A DNA stretch of 50,192 nucleotides, from the NCBI GenBank assembly GCA_944324085.1, contig CALUUX010000030.1, positions 1 to 50,192 on the forward strand, given 5' to 3'. Below, in pieces: positions 1-8,448 of the stretch; the stretch's first letter is position 1; every line of letters begins with the position of its first letter. The position numbers were made by a program, and so were the translations under genes. The notes below the pieces were generated by a model. The model had not been told where the DNA came from. It saw only the letters and a list, made by a program, of their open reading frames with translations, and did not search any database. This stretch comes from an uncultured Mailhella sp. Lineage in GTDB: Bacteria; Desulfobacterota; Desulfovibrionia; Desulfovibrionales; Desulfovibrionaceae.

Positions 1-18
1 CCTGGTATTCATGGATAT

Positions 19-567
19 TCATAGAGCGTCCCTGACGTTGTTTGCCAGTTCCAGGCCCAGCGAGAGAGCCTTGCGATTGGATTCCACGGCCTTGGGAAAG
101 CGGCTCGCCAGCACTTTTTCCGCCGATTCCGGCCTCACGACCTTGGTCAGCGCGATAAGCGCGCCGAGCGTGCATATATTCAACGACTGCGCGCTTCCCA
201 GCTCCCGCACCACCGTTTCGTGCAGAGGAAGGCTGACATGGCGCACGTCGAGATCTTCGGAGGTTCGCACAAGTTGGCTGTCGGTGAGAAGCAGTCCGCC
301 GGGACGCAGAAGATTGCCGTATTTTACGAACGAACTCTGATTCAGCGTGACAAGAATGCCCGGTTGCGTGACCTTGGGAAACAGTATGGGAGCGTCGGAA
401 ATGATGACGTCGGAACGCGTGGCGCCGCCTCGGGCTTCCGGGCCGTAGACCTGGGACTGCACGGCGGTCAGCCCTTCATAAATGACTGCGGCTTCCGCCA
501 GCAGTATGGCCATGGTGATGATTCCCTGTCCTCCGGAACCTGAAAGAAGAAAGCGATATTTTTCCAT
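19..567 (-). CDS. korC: 2-oxoacid:ferredoxin oxidoreductase, gamma subunit
   Basis: This 182-residue protein is the gamma subunit of a 2-oxoacid:acceptor oxidoreductase, most likely 2-oxoglutarate:ferredoxin oxidoreductase, which makes succinyl-CoA and reduced ferredoxin in the cytoplasm. The N-terminus has the family GSGGQGI motif, and YGPEARGG lies at about residues 42-49. It is the last gene of a korDABC run and starts three bases after korB ends. The length is normal for the family. Substrate choice between 2-oxoglutarate and a branched-chain or other 2-oxoacid cannot be settled from the sequence. No gene is visible in the 18 bases after its stop. Confidence 0.88.
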   Translation of the reverse strand: MEKYRFLLSGSGGQGIITMAILLAEAAVIYEGLTAVQSQVYGPEARGGATRSDVIISDAPILFPKVTQPGILVTLNQSSFVKYGNLLRPGGLLLTDSQLVRTSEDLDVRHVSLPLHETVVRELGSAQSLNICTLGALIALTKVVRPESAEKVLASRFPKAVESNRKALSLGLELANNVRDAL

Positions 568-570
568 GAC

Positions 571-1368
571 CTACCCCTGTGCCTTCTGAATGATGGATTC
601 GTAGGATTCGCAGTATTCCGGTTCGTCGCGATCCACGAAAACGCCTCTGGGCGTGAGAGAAGGATGAGCGGCCAGCGCGTCGGAACCAAGGGGAGCCGTG
701 TTTTCCCTGAACATGTTCAGCATGTCCACGGCGTTTCCCATGTGGTTCTTTCGCCCGAAGTAGGTGGGGCACTGCGACATGACTTCCACCACGGAAAATC
801 CCTTGTGTTGTATGGCCTTCTTTATTAATGCGGTCAGCTCGCGCACATGGAAGGTCGTGGTGCGGGCCACGAACGTGGCGCCTGCGCCTTCGGCCAGTTT
901 TACGGCGTCGAAGTCGCGGTCTATGTTGCCGTACGGCGCGGTGGTGGCCTTGATGCCGCGTCCGGACATGGGCGAATACTGACCGCCCGTCATGCCGTAG
1001 ATGCGGTTGTTCATGAGAATTGCCGTAATGTCGATGTTTCTTCGCGCCGCGTGGATGAAGTGATTGCCGCCTATGGCGGTGGCGTCGCCGTCGCCCATGG
1101 GAACCACGACGTGCAGATCTGGTCTCGCCAGCTTGATGCCGGTGGCAAAGGCCAGAGCTCGGCCGTGCAGCGTGTGCATGGTGTGCACGTTGACATAACC
1201 GGAAATTCGGGCGGAGCAGCCGATGCCGGACACCATGACCAGCGAACAGGGAGGAATATTAAGCTCGTCGAAGGCATGCAGCATGGCGTTCAGGGTCATG
1301 CCGTGGCCGCAGCCGGGACACCAGAGATGGGGGAAGAATCGTTCGCGGATAAAGTCTTTCACGGCCAT
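571..1368 (-). CDS. korB: 2-oxoacid:ferredoxin oxidoreductase, beta (TPP-binding) subunit
   Basis: This 265-residue subunit binds thiamine pyrophosphate and carries out decarboxylation of the 2-oxoacid. It shows the CPGCGHG motif near the N-terminus, then the TPP/Mg motif GDGDATAIGGNH and the following NNRIYGMTGGQ. I chose the ATG at 1368 because it overlaps the korA stop as ATGA, and the residues before it in the longer frame are low-complexity Arg/Gly sequence typical of a non-coding extension. The beta subunit partners with KorA, KorC and the ferredoxin KorD encoded next to it. 2-Oxoglutarate is the most likely substrate, but this rests on family resemblance only. Confidence 0.9.
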   Translation of the reverse strand: MAVKDFIRERFFPHLWCPGCGHGMTLNAMLHAFDELNIPPCSLVMVSGIGCSARISGYVNVHTMHTLHGRALAFATGIKLARPDLHVVVPMGDGDATAIGGNHFIHAARRNIDITAILMNNRIYGMTGGQYSPMSGRGIKATTAPYGNIDRDFDAVKLAEGAGATFVARTTTFHVRELTALIKKAIQHKGFSVVEVMSQCPTYFGRKNHMGNAVDMLNMFRENTAPLGSDALAAHPSLTPRGVFVDRDEPEYCESYESIIQKAQG

Positions 1369-2516
1369 CAGAAAGCCCTCCCTTCCACCACGCGCATGAC
1401 CCTCCCGATGTCGGTGGGGGTAATGAGCTGGCCGTCCACGCGGTTGATCAGAAACACGTCGTCCGGACGCGCCACCGCCTGACGCACCTGGGCGCACACC
1501 TGCCCCATGTTCATTTCCACGACATAGACATGACGGGCCTGTTCGGCGCGGGAGCGAACCAGATTCGCGGGGAAAGGCCAGAGCGTCTGTAATTCCAGAA
1601 GACCGGCGCGGATGCCTTTGCCGCGCAGCGTCGTCACGAGATGAAGCGCGCTTCTCGCGGAACTGCCGTAGGAGATGAACACGAGTTTCGCGTCATCCAT
1701 GTAGTATTCCTTGAACCGCGCTATTTCATCGGACTTTGTTTCGATTTTTTCCACAAGGTGGTAGAGAAGTCGTTCCACGGCTTCCGGCTTTTCGGTGGGG
1801 AATCCCCAGATGTCGTGGTAAAGGCCCGTGACGTTGTAGCGATGCACGCCGCCGAAGTCCGACATGGGCAGCCGGCCGTCTTCTCTCGGCAGGTAGGGAT
1901 GGTAGTTGACGCCTTGCCGCACGGATGTGCGCAGCCGACTGACCACGGGAATCTGCCCTTCTTCGGGAACGGTCAGTTTTTCCCGCATGTGCCCGATGAC
2001 TTCGTCAAACAGGAGAATCACCGGGGTACGATAGGTTTCGGCCATATTGAAGGCTTCCACGGTCATGAAAAACACATCCTGAACGCTCGACGCCGTGAGC
2101 GCGATGATGGAATGTTCGCCGTGGGTGCCCCAGCGCGCCTGATTCACGTCGCCCTGCGCGACTTTGGTGGCCAGACCTGTGGAGGGGCCGCCTCGCTGCA
2201 CGCTGGCGACCACACAGGGGATTTCCGCCATGACGGCGTAGCCGAGAGCTTCCTGCATGAGCGAGAAGCCGGGGCCGCTGGTGGCGGTCATGGCCTTGTT
2301 TCCCGTGACGGACGCGCCGATGATGGCGCACATGGAAGCGAGTTCGTCTTCCATCTGCACGAAATGGCCGCCGCATTGGGGCAGTTTTTCCGAAAGAAGT
2401 TCCGCCATTTCCGTAGACGGCGTGATGGGATATCCGGCAAAGAACTTCAGTCCCGCGTACAAGGCTCCGCGCACGCACGCTTCATTGCCTTGAACAAAAT
2501 ATTCGCCGCTTTTCAT
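1368..2516 (-). CDS. korA: 2-oxoacid:ferredoxin oxidoreductase, alpha subunit
   Basis: This 382-residue alpha subunit holds the pyrimidine-binding half of the TPP active site. It begins MKSGEYFVQGNEA and continues with the family segment GYPITPSTEMAE and, further on, TATSGPGFSLMQE, as in KorA proteins. The start at 2516 overlaps the korD stop by four bases (ATGA), and its own stop overlaps the korB start in the same way, so korDABC is translationally coupled. The segment around residues 110-150 (SVQRGGPSTGLATK, then QGDVNQARWGTHGEH) matches alpha subunits that handle 2-oxoglutarate rather than pyruvate, which is a separate long-chain family. Confidence 0.9.
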   Translation of the reverse strand: MKSGEYFVQGNEACVRGALYAGLKFFAGYPITPSTEMAELLSEKLPQCGGHFVQMEDELASMCAIIGASVTGNKAMTATSGPGFSLMQEALGYAVMAEIPCVVASVQRGGPSTGLATKVAQGDVNQARWGTHGEHSIIALTASSVQDVFFMTVEAFNMAETYRTPVILLFDEVIGHMREKLTVPEEGQIPVVSRLRTSVRQGVNYHPYLPREDGRLPMSDFGGVHRYNVTGLYHDIWGFPTEKPEAVERLLYHLVEKIETKSDEIARFKEYYMDDAKLVFISYGSSARSALHLVTTLRGKGIRAGLLELQTLWPFPANLVRSRAEQARHVYVVEMNMGQVCAQVRQAVARPDDVFLINRVDGQLITPTDIGRVMRVVEGRAF

Positions 2517-2719
2517 GCCGTTCCTCCCGACCGCTGCACGGTTATGGCCAGATCTGGGCACATCCGTTCGCAGGTGCCGCAGCCGACGCATTTTTCCGGG
2601 TTTTCAATGACGACCTTTTCGGTCATGGCGTCCAGACGGAAGACTTCTTTGGGGCAGAAGGCCGCGCAGATTCCGCATCCTTTGCACCACGCCTGTTTCA
2701 GACTCAGAAGACAAGTCAT
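2513..2719 (-). CDS. korD: Ferredoxin-like delta subunit of 2-oxoacid oxidoreductase
   Basis: This 68-residue protein carries two 4Fe-4S clusters and passes electrons from the KorAB active site to the ferredoxin pool. Two cysteine motifs are visible, CKGCGICAAFCP and CVGCGTCERMCP. It is the first gene of the korDABC set and has a good ribosome-binding site, GGAGG five bases before the ATG. The tctA gene ends 75 bases upstream on the same strand, so the Kor genes could be read from the transporter transcript. I saw no terminator in that 75-base gap. Confidence 0.9.
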   Translation of the reverse strand: MTCLLSLKQAWCKGCGICAAFCPKEVFRLDAMTEKVVIENPEKCVGCGTCERMCPDLAITVQRSGGTA

Positions 2720-2794
2720 GAGACCCTCCAGGAATTCTCAGGATTATCCGATGCCATTCAGAGGTTTTGTGGGGAAGCTATGGAGAAAATGCGC

Positions 2795-4279
2795 TTAGAG
2801 AGCTTTCTTTTTCTCCCTGTGAGCGCGGATGATGGGGTAGAAAAACGCCACGACGGACAACAGCAGCAGCGCGACGCTGAGCGGAGACTGCAGGAAAATG
2901 AGATGTCCGTCATTCTGGGCCAGCAGCAACGCCCGGTTGTAGTTGGATTCGACCATGGGGCCGAGAATCATGGCCAGAATGAGCGGCGCCAGCGGGAAAC
3001 GGGCCTTTTTCAGAATGTAGCCAAGCAGGCCGAATCCGAGCGCGAGCCAGATGTCGAATGTCAGGCTGCGGATGGAGTACGCGCCGACCGCGCTGAGTCC
3101 GAAAATGATGGGAGCCAGAACGGTTTGCGGAATGGAGACGATTTTTACCCACAGACGCATGCCCAGTCGGCCCAGAAGGTACAGCACCACATAGGACACG
3201 GAGAGTCCCACGAAAAGCGTGTACACGATGTCCACATGATCCACGAAGAGCTTGGGGCCCGGCTGAAGCCCGTGGATGATGAGCGCGCCGATGAGCACGG
3301 CGGTCGTCGGGGAACCGGGCATGCCGAGCGTGAGCAGCGGAATGAGCGCGCCGCCCACGGTGGCGCTGTTCGCGGATTCCGGGCCGGCGATGCCGCGCAG
3401 CGCGCCTTCGCCGAACGGTCTGTCGGGATGTTTGGTGAAGCGTTTTTCCTGATCGTAGGCTATCCAGCAGGCGATGGACGCGCCGGCTCCGGGAATGGCT
3501 CCCACGACGGTTCCGATGATGGATCCGCGCAGGCAGGCCGGAAGAATGTGTTTCATTTCTTTGCCGGTTAAGGATTCTCCGGAAATCGCGGGCTTTTTCG
3601 CGCCGCCCAGGCTGCGTTCAACCATGATGAACACTTCCGCCATGGCGAAAAGGCCGATGAGCGCGGTCAGGAAGGGAATGCCTTCGTAAAGCTCATACAT
3701 GCCGAACGTAAAGCGCGCCATGCCGGAAACCGGATCCACGCCGACCAGGGTAAGGCACAGGCCCAGCGCGGCGGCTCCGAGTCCCTTGACCAGGGCGTCG
3801 CCGCTCAGACTGGCGATGATGGTCAACCCCATGATGCCCAGACTGCAATATTCCACAGGGCCGAACCGAAGGGCGAAATCGGCGATGGGGGACGACGCGA
3901 GCATGAGCGCCACGCCGCCGATGACGCCGCCGATGGACGAAGCCGTAAGCGAGGTCATCAGGGCTTTTCCGGGGTAGCCCAGAAGATTCAGCGGATAACC
4001 GTCAACAACGGTGGCCGTCGCCGCGGCCGTTCCCGGCGTTCCGATGAGCACCGCGCTGATGGAACCGCCGTATTCCGCCGCCAGGTACAGGGAAATGAGC
4101 AGAACCAGACTGATGGACGGTGGGAGCGTGAACGTGAGAGGAATGAGCAGCGCGACGCCCATGGACGGGCCGAGACCGGGCATGGCGCCGACAAAAATTC
4201 CGAGCGCGGTTCCGAATACTATGGAAAGAAGGCCAATGGGAGAAAAAACATTTTGAAAGGCAATTAAAAGAGTATCCAT
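2795..4279 (-). CDS. tctA: Tripartite tricarboxylate transporter, large permease TctA
   Basis: This is the 494-residue large membrane subunit of a tripartite tricarboxylate transporter, a sodium- or proton-driven importer of carboxylic acids that works with a periplasmic binding protein. The family signature GLGPSMGVALLIPLTF lies at about residues 35-50, and about a dozen hydrophobic segments follow. The C-terminus is a short basic tail. It begins 11 bases after tctB. The neighbouring sugar-acid dehydratase and 2-oxoacid oxidoreductase suggest that the substrate is a dicarboxylic, tricarboxylic or sugar acid, but the family is too broad to name it. Confidence 0.9.
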   Translation of the reverse strand: MDTLLIAFQNVFSPIGLLSIVFGTALGIFVGAMPGLGPSMGVALLIPLTFTLPPSISLVLLISLYLAAEYGGSISAVLIGTPGTAAATATVVDGYPLNLLGYPGKALMTSLTASSIGGVIGGVALMLASSPIADFALRFGPVEYCSLGIMGLTIIASLSGDALVKGLGAAALGLCLTLVGVDPVSGMARFTFGMYELYEGIPFLTALIGLFAMAEVFIMVERSLGGAKKPAISGESLTGKEMKHILPACLRGSIIGTVVGAIPGAGASIACWIAYDQEKRFTKHPDRPFGEGALRGIAGPESANSATVGGALIPLLTLGMPGSPTTAVLIGALIIHGLQPGPKLFVDHVDIVYTLFVGLSVSYVVLYLLGRLGMRLWVKIVSIPQTVLAPIIFGLSAVGAYSIRSLTFDIWLALGFGLLGYILKKARFPLAPLILAMILGPMVESNYNRALLLAQNDGHLIFLQSPLSVALLLLSVVAFFYPIIRAHREKKKAL

Positions 4280-4290
4280 AGATGGCTCCG

Positions 4291-4743
4291 TTATGGCAAG
4301 GGAACGCCAAGTAGACTCTTAAAGATGATAAATACTGCTAATGAAAAAATTAAAGATATAATGGCGGCATTGACGACGCGGATACGTTGCAGAATGAGGC
4401 TGAAGAACAAAAGAAAAAACGTGCTCGGTAAGAAGAATCCGACGGTGGAGAGCGTCAAGGCGTACGCCACGCACAGTCCGACGAAACCCCAGAATCTTTT
4501 CCGAACGGCTTGCTTTTGGGGATCGTCGCGTTCCTGAGCGTCGGATTTTTTTTGCTGAAGTTCCTTCCAGCCGCTGTGCATCAGCAACAGACCGAACGCG
4601 CCAAGCAGTCCCAGAAAAATATAGGTCATCCGCCGAGGGGCTCCCATGTCTCCCGTCATCATGGGATCGCTGGCCATGGTTCCTATAAGCGCCAGAGACA
4701 AAGCGGTAAATGCCACCCCTATGCCGAGTGTGCCATATTTCAT
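4291..4743 (-). CDS. tctB: Tripartite tricarboxylate transporter, small permease TctB
   Basis: This 150-residue membrane protein has four predicted transmembrane segments (about residues 5-25, 40-60, 85-105 and 125-147) and sits between tctC and tctA. That matches the TctB small subunit in length, topology and gene order. TctB sequences diverge strongly, so the call depends heavily on context. A charged cytoplasmic stretch rich in Lys, Gln and Asp separates segments 2 and 3. The start at 4743 follows a ribosome-binding sequence read as GGAGG. Confidence 0.8.
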   Translation of the reverse strand: MKYGTLGIGVAFTALSLALIGTMASDPMMTGDMGAPRRMTYIFLGLLGAFGLLLMHSGWKELQQKKSDAQERDDPQKQAVRKRFWGFVGLCVAYALTLSTVGFFLPSTFFLLFFSLILQRIRVVNAAIISLIFSLAVFIIFKSLLGVPLP

Positions 4744-4802
4744 GCGTTCCTCCGGATATTAAACGGGAGAGACATGGGATGCGCGCCTCTCCCGTAGTGA
4801 TG

Positions 4803-5762
4803 TTATCTGATCAGTCCGATATCTTTGAGGAATGCCTTGCGTTCAGACACTTCATCGATGGTTTTCTTGGTCAGTTCTTCGGAGGCGTAGGATACTTTTT
4901 CCAGACAGCGGTTTTTCATGTACGCCTGCCATTTTTCTCCGGAAACGGCCTTGTCTATGGCGGCGTTGATGATATCGATGGTTTCTTTCGGCGTTCCCTT
5001 TTTGACCATCAGGCCTCTCCAGAGATACTCCACGATGTCGTATCCCTGTTCGGCCATGGTGGGAGCCTGGGGGAAGAAGGGAGAACGTTCCGCGGTGCTT
5101 ATGCCGAGAATGCGGATGTCTCCGGATTCGATCTGAGCCAGAGCCGAGGAAGGCGTGATGATGGCGGCGTCCAGATGTCCGCCAAGCAGCGCGGCGACGG
5201 CCTGATTGCCGCCGTCGAACGGAACCCAGTGTCCGGAAAAGCCGCCGAGCTGCTGTAACTTATAGTAGGTGAACTGATGGAAACCGGCCGACGCGTAACC
5301 GCCGACGCGCAGAGAACCGGACGTGGACTTCATGGTTTTGACGAAGTCGTCAAGCGTTTTCAGGGGGCTGTCTTTACGGACGGCCAGAGCGGAGGGTTCG
5401 GCCTCCACGGCGCGCAACATGATGAAGTCTTCCACTTTGAAGGGAATGGTTCCCTTGGCGACGGTAAAGCTCAAGGAAGACGTGGTGGTGAGCAGGACAT
5501 AGCCGTCGGCCGGCTGAGACATGGCGTAGGCCATGGCGACGGCTCCGCTGCCGCCGACTCTGTTTTCCACAATGGTCGTCTCGCCCCATACTTTTTCCAG
5601 TTCGGTGGCCAGCGTGCGCGCGGTTACGTCAAGAGAAGCTCCGGCTGCGCTCCAGCACACAATGCGCACGTCTTTGCTGGGATAGGTGGCCGCATGGGCG
5701 TGTCCCGCCGTGATCATGCCTAAGCCAACAACGATAGCCATCATCCATTTGGAAATACTCAT
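4803..5762 (-). CDS. tctC: Tripartite tricarboxylate transporter, periplasmic binding protein TctC
   Basis: This 319-residue protein is the extracytoplasmic solute receptor of the transporter. It has a signal peptide ending HAHA at about residue 24, followed by the family start YPSKDVRIVCWSAAG. I chose the ATG at 5762 because it has a CAGGAG ribosome site and opens directly into the signal peptide; the longer frame adds 38 residues with no export features. In BUG-type receptors the Pro/Ala-Gly loop after the first strand contacts the carboxylate. Here Cys-Trp replaces the usual Val-Pro before that loop, so the ligand may be unusual. It lies 129 bases downstream of the dehydratase gene. Confidence 0.88.
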   Translation of the reverse strand: MSISKWMMAIVVGLGMITAGHAHAATYPSKDVRIVCWSAAGASLDVTARTLATELEKVWGETTIVENRVGGSGAVAMAYAMSQPADGYVLLTTTSSLSFTVAKGTIPFKVEDFIMLRAVEAEPSALAVRKDSPLKTLDDFVKTMKSTSGSLRVGGYASAGFHQFTYYKLQQLGGFSGHWVPFDGGNQAVAALLGGHLDAAIITPSSALAQIESGDIRILGISTAERSPFFPQAPTMAEQGYDIVEYLWRGLMVKKGTPKETIDIINAAIDKAVSGEKWQAYMKNRCLEKVSYASEELTKKTIDEVSERKAFLKDIGLIR

Positions 5763-5891
5763 ATTGCACTCCTGTAGGGAAAAACGGAACCGAACGGATT
5801 CCATTTTTCGGCTGTAGTCAGCGTTTAATGTCGTTTTTCTTGCGTATATGCTGCCTTGTTTTTTCGCCTCCCTCAAAAATTTAGGCAGAGC

Positions 5892-7046
5892 TTATAACCA
5901 TTCATCCGCGGGATAGGGCAGTTTTCTCAGCGGGAACGGTTTTGCGGCGTGCTGAATCAGAGCTTTTTCATCAGGAACGAGTCCCAGGCCGGGACCGGTA
6001 GGCAGCGCGATGCGGCCGTTGACCGGTTTCAGCTGACCTTCGGGGAAAAGAATGTCGCAGAAGTCCACAAACGGGATGAAATATTCCGTAATAAGGAAGT
6101 TGGGCATGGTGGCCGCGGCGTGTACCGTCGCCGACAGCGCCAGCGACGTGGAATTGTAGTTGTGGGGCGACACGCCGACCAGATAGGGCTCCGCCATGGC
6201 CGCTATTTCCTTCAATTCCAGAATGCCGCCGCAATTGGCCACGTCGGGATTGATGAAGTCGGCGGCGTGATGTTCGAACACCCGTCTGAATCCGGCCTTG
6301 GAAAAGATATTTTCGCCGGTCATGACGGGAGATTTGATCTTGTGGCGAACTTCCGCGATGGCTTCCATGTTTTCCGCCGGGCAGGGTTCTTCAATGAGGT
6401 ACGGTTCGAATTCCATGATGCGATCGGCAAATTCCACGGCAAAGGCCGGAGCCAGTCTGCGATGCAGTTCTATCAGAAGATCGACCTTCGGGCCGACCGC
6501 CTTGCGAATGGAACGAACCACGTTGACTGCGTGATGGATGTGCTCGCGGGGAATGAACGTGCGCCAGGGACGGGGGAAGGGATCGAACTTCAGGGCGTCG
6601 AAACCGAGCGCCACCGTGTTTTCCGCGGCCCGGACGAAGTCGTTCACGTCCTTCATTTTATAGCTCCAGCCGTTGGCGTACACACGCACGCTTTCCCGGC
6701 ACGCGCCGCCGAGAAGATTGTACACCGGCTGACCGCACGCCTTGCCGACAATGTCCCAAAGGGCCGCTTCGATGCCGGAAAGAGCGCAGAAATATTCCAA
6801 CGAAGAACGTCGTTGCGCGTAATCGTCGTAAGCGATGCTGGTGAAGTATTTTATCTGAAAAGGATCTCGTCCGACGAGGTATTTTCCGAGCATTTCTATA
6901 TGCGCGGTAATGGAACGGTCGCGATCATACTGGGAATAGGCTTCACCCCATCCGGTAATGCCTTCATCCGTTTCAATTTTTACGAAAATAAGATTCTTAC
7001 GCCAACCAGGATGCACGGGAAATGCGGTAACTGCGGTAACTTTCAT
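5892..7046 (-). CDS. Enolase-superfamily sugar-acid dehydratase (mandelate racemase/galactonate dehydratase group)
   Basis: This 384-residue enzyme belongs to the mandelate racemase/muconate lactonizing group, whose sugar-acid dehydratases remove water to give 2-keto-3-deoxy acids. Visible catalytic parts are a Lys-containing strand (LKFDPF, residues 152-157), ELHRR at 193-197, IEEP ending at 221, TGEN at 243-246 with metal ligand E245, SPHN with H295, and ITEYF with E321. Position 193 is Glu where many members have Asp as the first metal ligand. The H195/H295 pair resembles galactonate-type dehydratases. It is the first gene of the tct-kor run and is divergent from a GntR regulator. The exact substrate is unknown. 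Confidence 0.82.
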   Translation of the reverse strand: MKVTAVTAFPVHPGWRKNLIFVKIETDEGITGWGEAYSQYDRDRSITAHIEMLGKYLVGRDPFQIKYFTSIAYDDYAQRRSSLEYFCALSGIEAALWDIVGKACGQPVYNLLGGACRESVRVYANGWSYKMKDVNDFVRAAENTVALGFDALKFDPFPRPWRTFIPREHIHHAVNVVRSIRKAVGPKVDLLIELHRRLAPAFAVEFADRIMEFEPYLIEEPCPAENMEAIAEVRHKIKSPVMTGENIFSKAGFRRVFEHHAADFINPDVANCGGILELKEIAAMAEPYLVGVSPHNYNSTSLALSATVHAAATMPNFLITEYFIPFVDFCDILFPEGQLKPVNGRIALPTGPGLGLVPDEKALIQHAAKPFPLRKLPYPADEWL

Positions 7047-7120
7047 AGGAAACTCCTGCAGATAAACAGTGAAATGACCGGACAGATTCAGGGAGGCAGA
7101 GTTTTTTTACGCGCCTTAAT

Positions 7121-7150
7121 ATTGTAGACAATTTTTTATTTTGTCAACAA
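7121..7150. promoter_or_regulatory. Two tandem GntR/FCD-type operator boxes
   Basis: Two short palindromes lie between the divergent dehydratase and GntR genes. The first is ATTGTAGACAAT at 7121-7132 and the second is TTGTCAACAA at 7141-7150. Their centres are 19 bp apart, about two helical turns, so two dimers could bind the same face. Many FadR-subfamily regulators bind TTGTnnACAA-like sites. On the minus strand a TTGACA element overlaps the second box and a TACAAT element overlaps the first, so binding would block the dehydratase promoter. The TTGACA-TACAAT spacing is 15 bp, shorter than ideal. Confidence 0.6.
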
Positions 7151-7210
7151 TAATTCAAAAAAAATATTAATTCAGGATGGTTCCGTGATTGAAAAAAGGT
7201 CAAAAATTTC

Positions 7211-7239
7211 TTGTCAGCGCGTCGGCGATTTGACATACT
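7211..7239 (+). promoter_or_regulatory. Predicted sigma-70 promoter of the GntR gene
   Basis: TTGTCA at 7211-7216 and CATACT at 7234-7239 are separated by 17 bp and lie 53 bases before the regulator start. A perfect 14-bp palindrome, CCTTCCCGGGAAGG, follows at 7247-7260 in the expected early transcribed region. Confidence 0.45.
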
Positions 7240-7291
7240 TTTACTTCCTTCCCGGGAAGGCTCAACGTCGACTTTGTCCAAGGAAGCAAAT

Positions 7292-7966
7292 ATGGTTCTT
7301 GAAAAAGCTACGGGTTCTTCTTCACTGACTGAGCGCATTCAGTATGAAATTGAGGCTCTGATCCTTTCGGGAAAATTTCCACCGGGCGAGCATATTAAAG
7401 AGCAGGCTTTGGCGACGCTTCTTGGAACGAGCCGCGGGCCTGTGCGGGAAGCCTGCCGCGCATTGGAAAAGGCCGGACTGGTAAGCATCATTCCCAAGCG
7501 CGGGGTTTTCGTGCGTAAGATTACCCTGAAAGAAGTGCTGGATATTTTTGATATCCGCGCTCAGCTTGCGTATCTCGCGGGGTGGGAAGCGGCTCAGAAC
7601 ATCACGCCGCGCAAATATGACGATCTGCGCAAACTTATTCTCCGCATGGATGAAGCAGCCGTTCAGCAGGATGCGGATAAATATTTGAAGCTTAATATTC
7701 GTTTTCATGACGCGTTGTACGCGATGAGCGATAATGAACGCCTGCATCAGCTCGAAGTGGAGCTGGGAAACAGCATCGCGCTCTACAGGCGTCGGGGCCT
7801 TGCTTCCGGCGGAGGATTGACGACGTCCAATAAGGAGCATTGCGAAGTCCTCGACGCCATCATGTATGGAACCAAGGAAAAGGCCGCAAGCGTTTTTCGG
7901 GATCACATTTATCAGGGTAAAAATCGTTTTATCGTAGCCATAGAACACGCGCCGGAGCCGAAATAA
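7292..7966 (+). CDS. GntR-family regulator, FCD (FadR) subfamily
   Basis: This 224-residue protein has a winged-helix GntR domain (about residues 10-75, with the motif LLGTSRGPVREACRALE) and a C-terminal FCD ligand domain of helices with likely metal or acid-binding residues (about 80-215, including RFHDALY). I chose the ATG at 7292, which has an AAGGA site nine bases upstream; the longer frame adds 27 residues with no domain support. Its divergent position suggests that it controls the dehydratase-tct-kor genes and itself through the TTGTnnACAA boxes. FCD regulators usually bind a substrate or intermediate of the pathway they control. Confidence 0.88.
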   Translation: MVLEKATGSSSLTERIQYEIEALILSGKFPPGEHIKEQALATLLGTSRGPVREACRALEKAGLVSIIPKRGVFVRKITLKEVLDIFDIRAQLAYLAGWEAAQNITPRKYDDLRKLILRMDEAAVQQDADKYLKLNIRFHDALYAMSDNERLHQLEVELGNSIALYRRRGLASGGGLTTSNKEHCEVLDAIMYGTKEKAASVFRDHIYQGKNRFIVAIEHAPEPK

Positions 7967-8280
7967 CCGCACGCCGTCGAAGCCTCCAAAAGGCGTTTCT
8001 GGTCATGAATCGGGGGCGTTCAGCGTCGACGCGGAGGCGGCGTCCTGTTTGCGGGAAAGGATGCGTTTTTGAACGCGCGCGTGAAAACGGGAATAAAACG
8101 TTTCAGACAACGCCTAGTGCCGAATAATGAGCGCGTGAGAGCTTCGGTCGAACGCGTCTTTTCTCTTCCGCGGCAGAAAAGAACGCTTCCAGAAAAATTG
8201 GATCGGTGTTCCGGCGGATTCAAACGGATTCACGGGCAGTACAAACGTATGGTACATGCGGATGTTTCAAAAAATCGTTT
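7967..8280. other. Intergenic region with no recognised feature
   Basis: This 314-base stretch lies between the GntR gene and the tRNA terminator. Short open frames exist on both strands, but none has a ribosome-binding site or recognisable protein features. No clear terminator for the GntR gene was found. Confidence 0.5.
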
Positions 8281-8316
8281 GTTAAAAAAGAAAAGCCATG
8301 AAAAATCATGGCTTTT
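8281..8316 (-). terminator. Rho-independent terminator of tRNA-Val
   Basis: A perfect inverted repeat with 11-bp arms (AAAAGCCATGA, 8291-8301, and its complement 8306-8316) encloses a 4-base loop. On the minus strand it is followed by a T-rich run. It begins 19 bases after the encoded CCA end of the tRNA. Confidence 0.8.
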
Positions 8317-8334
8317 CTTCGGAACTTCAAATTC

Positions 8335-8410
8335 TGGTGGGCGGTAAGGGACTCGAACCCCTGACAGTCGGTGTGTAAGACCGATACTCTACCAACTGAG
8401 CTAACCGCCC
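8335..8410 (-). tRNA. tRNA-Val (anticodon TAC)
   Basis: The 76-base gene folds as a standard tRNA on the minus strand. The acceptor arms GGGCGGT and ACCGCCC pair perfectly. TAGCTCAGTTGGTAGA forms the D arm, GGTTCGAGTCC the T arm, and the anticodon loop CTTACAC gives TAC, reading valine GUA and related codons. The CCA end is encoded at 8335-8337. It has its own promoter and terminator. Confidence 0.95.
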
Positions 8411-8419
8411 CCAGCCGTT

Positions 8420-8448
8420 TTTCTAGGGGAAGAGTCTTTTCCTGTCAA
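8420..8448 (-). promoter_or_regulatory. Predicted sigma-70 promoter of tRNA-Val
   Basis: On the minus strand TTGACA (8448-8443) and TAGAAA (8425-8420) are separated by 17 bp. The -10 element lies 9 bases before the first base of the tRNA, as expected for a stable RNA gene. Confidence 0.7.
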
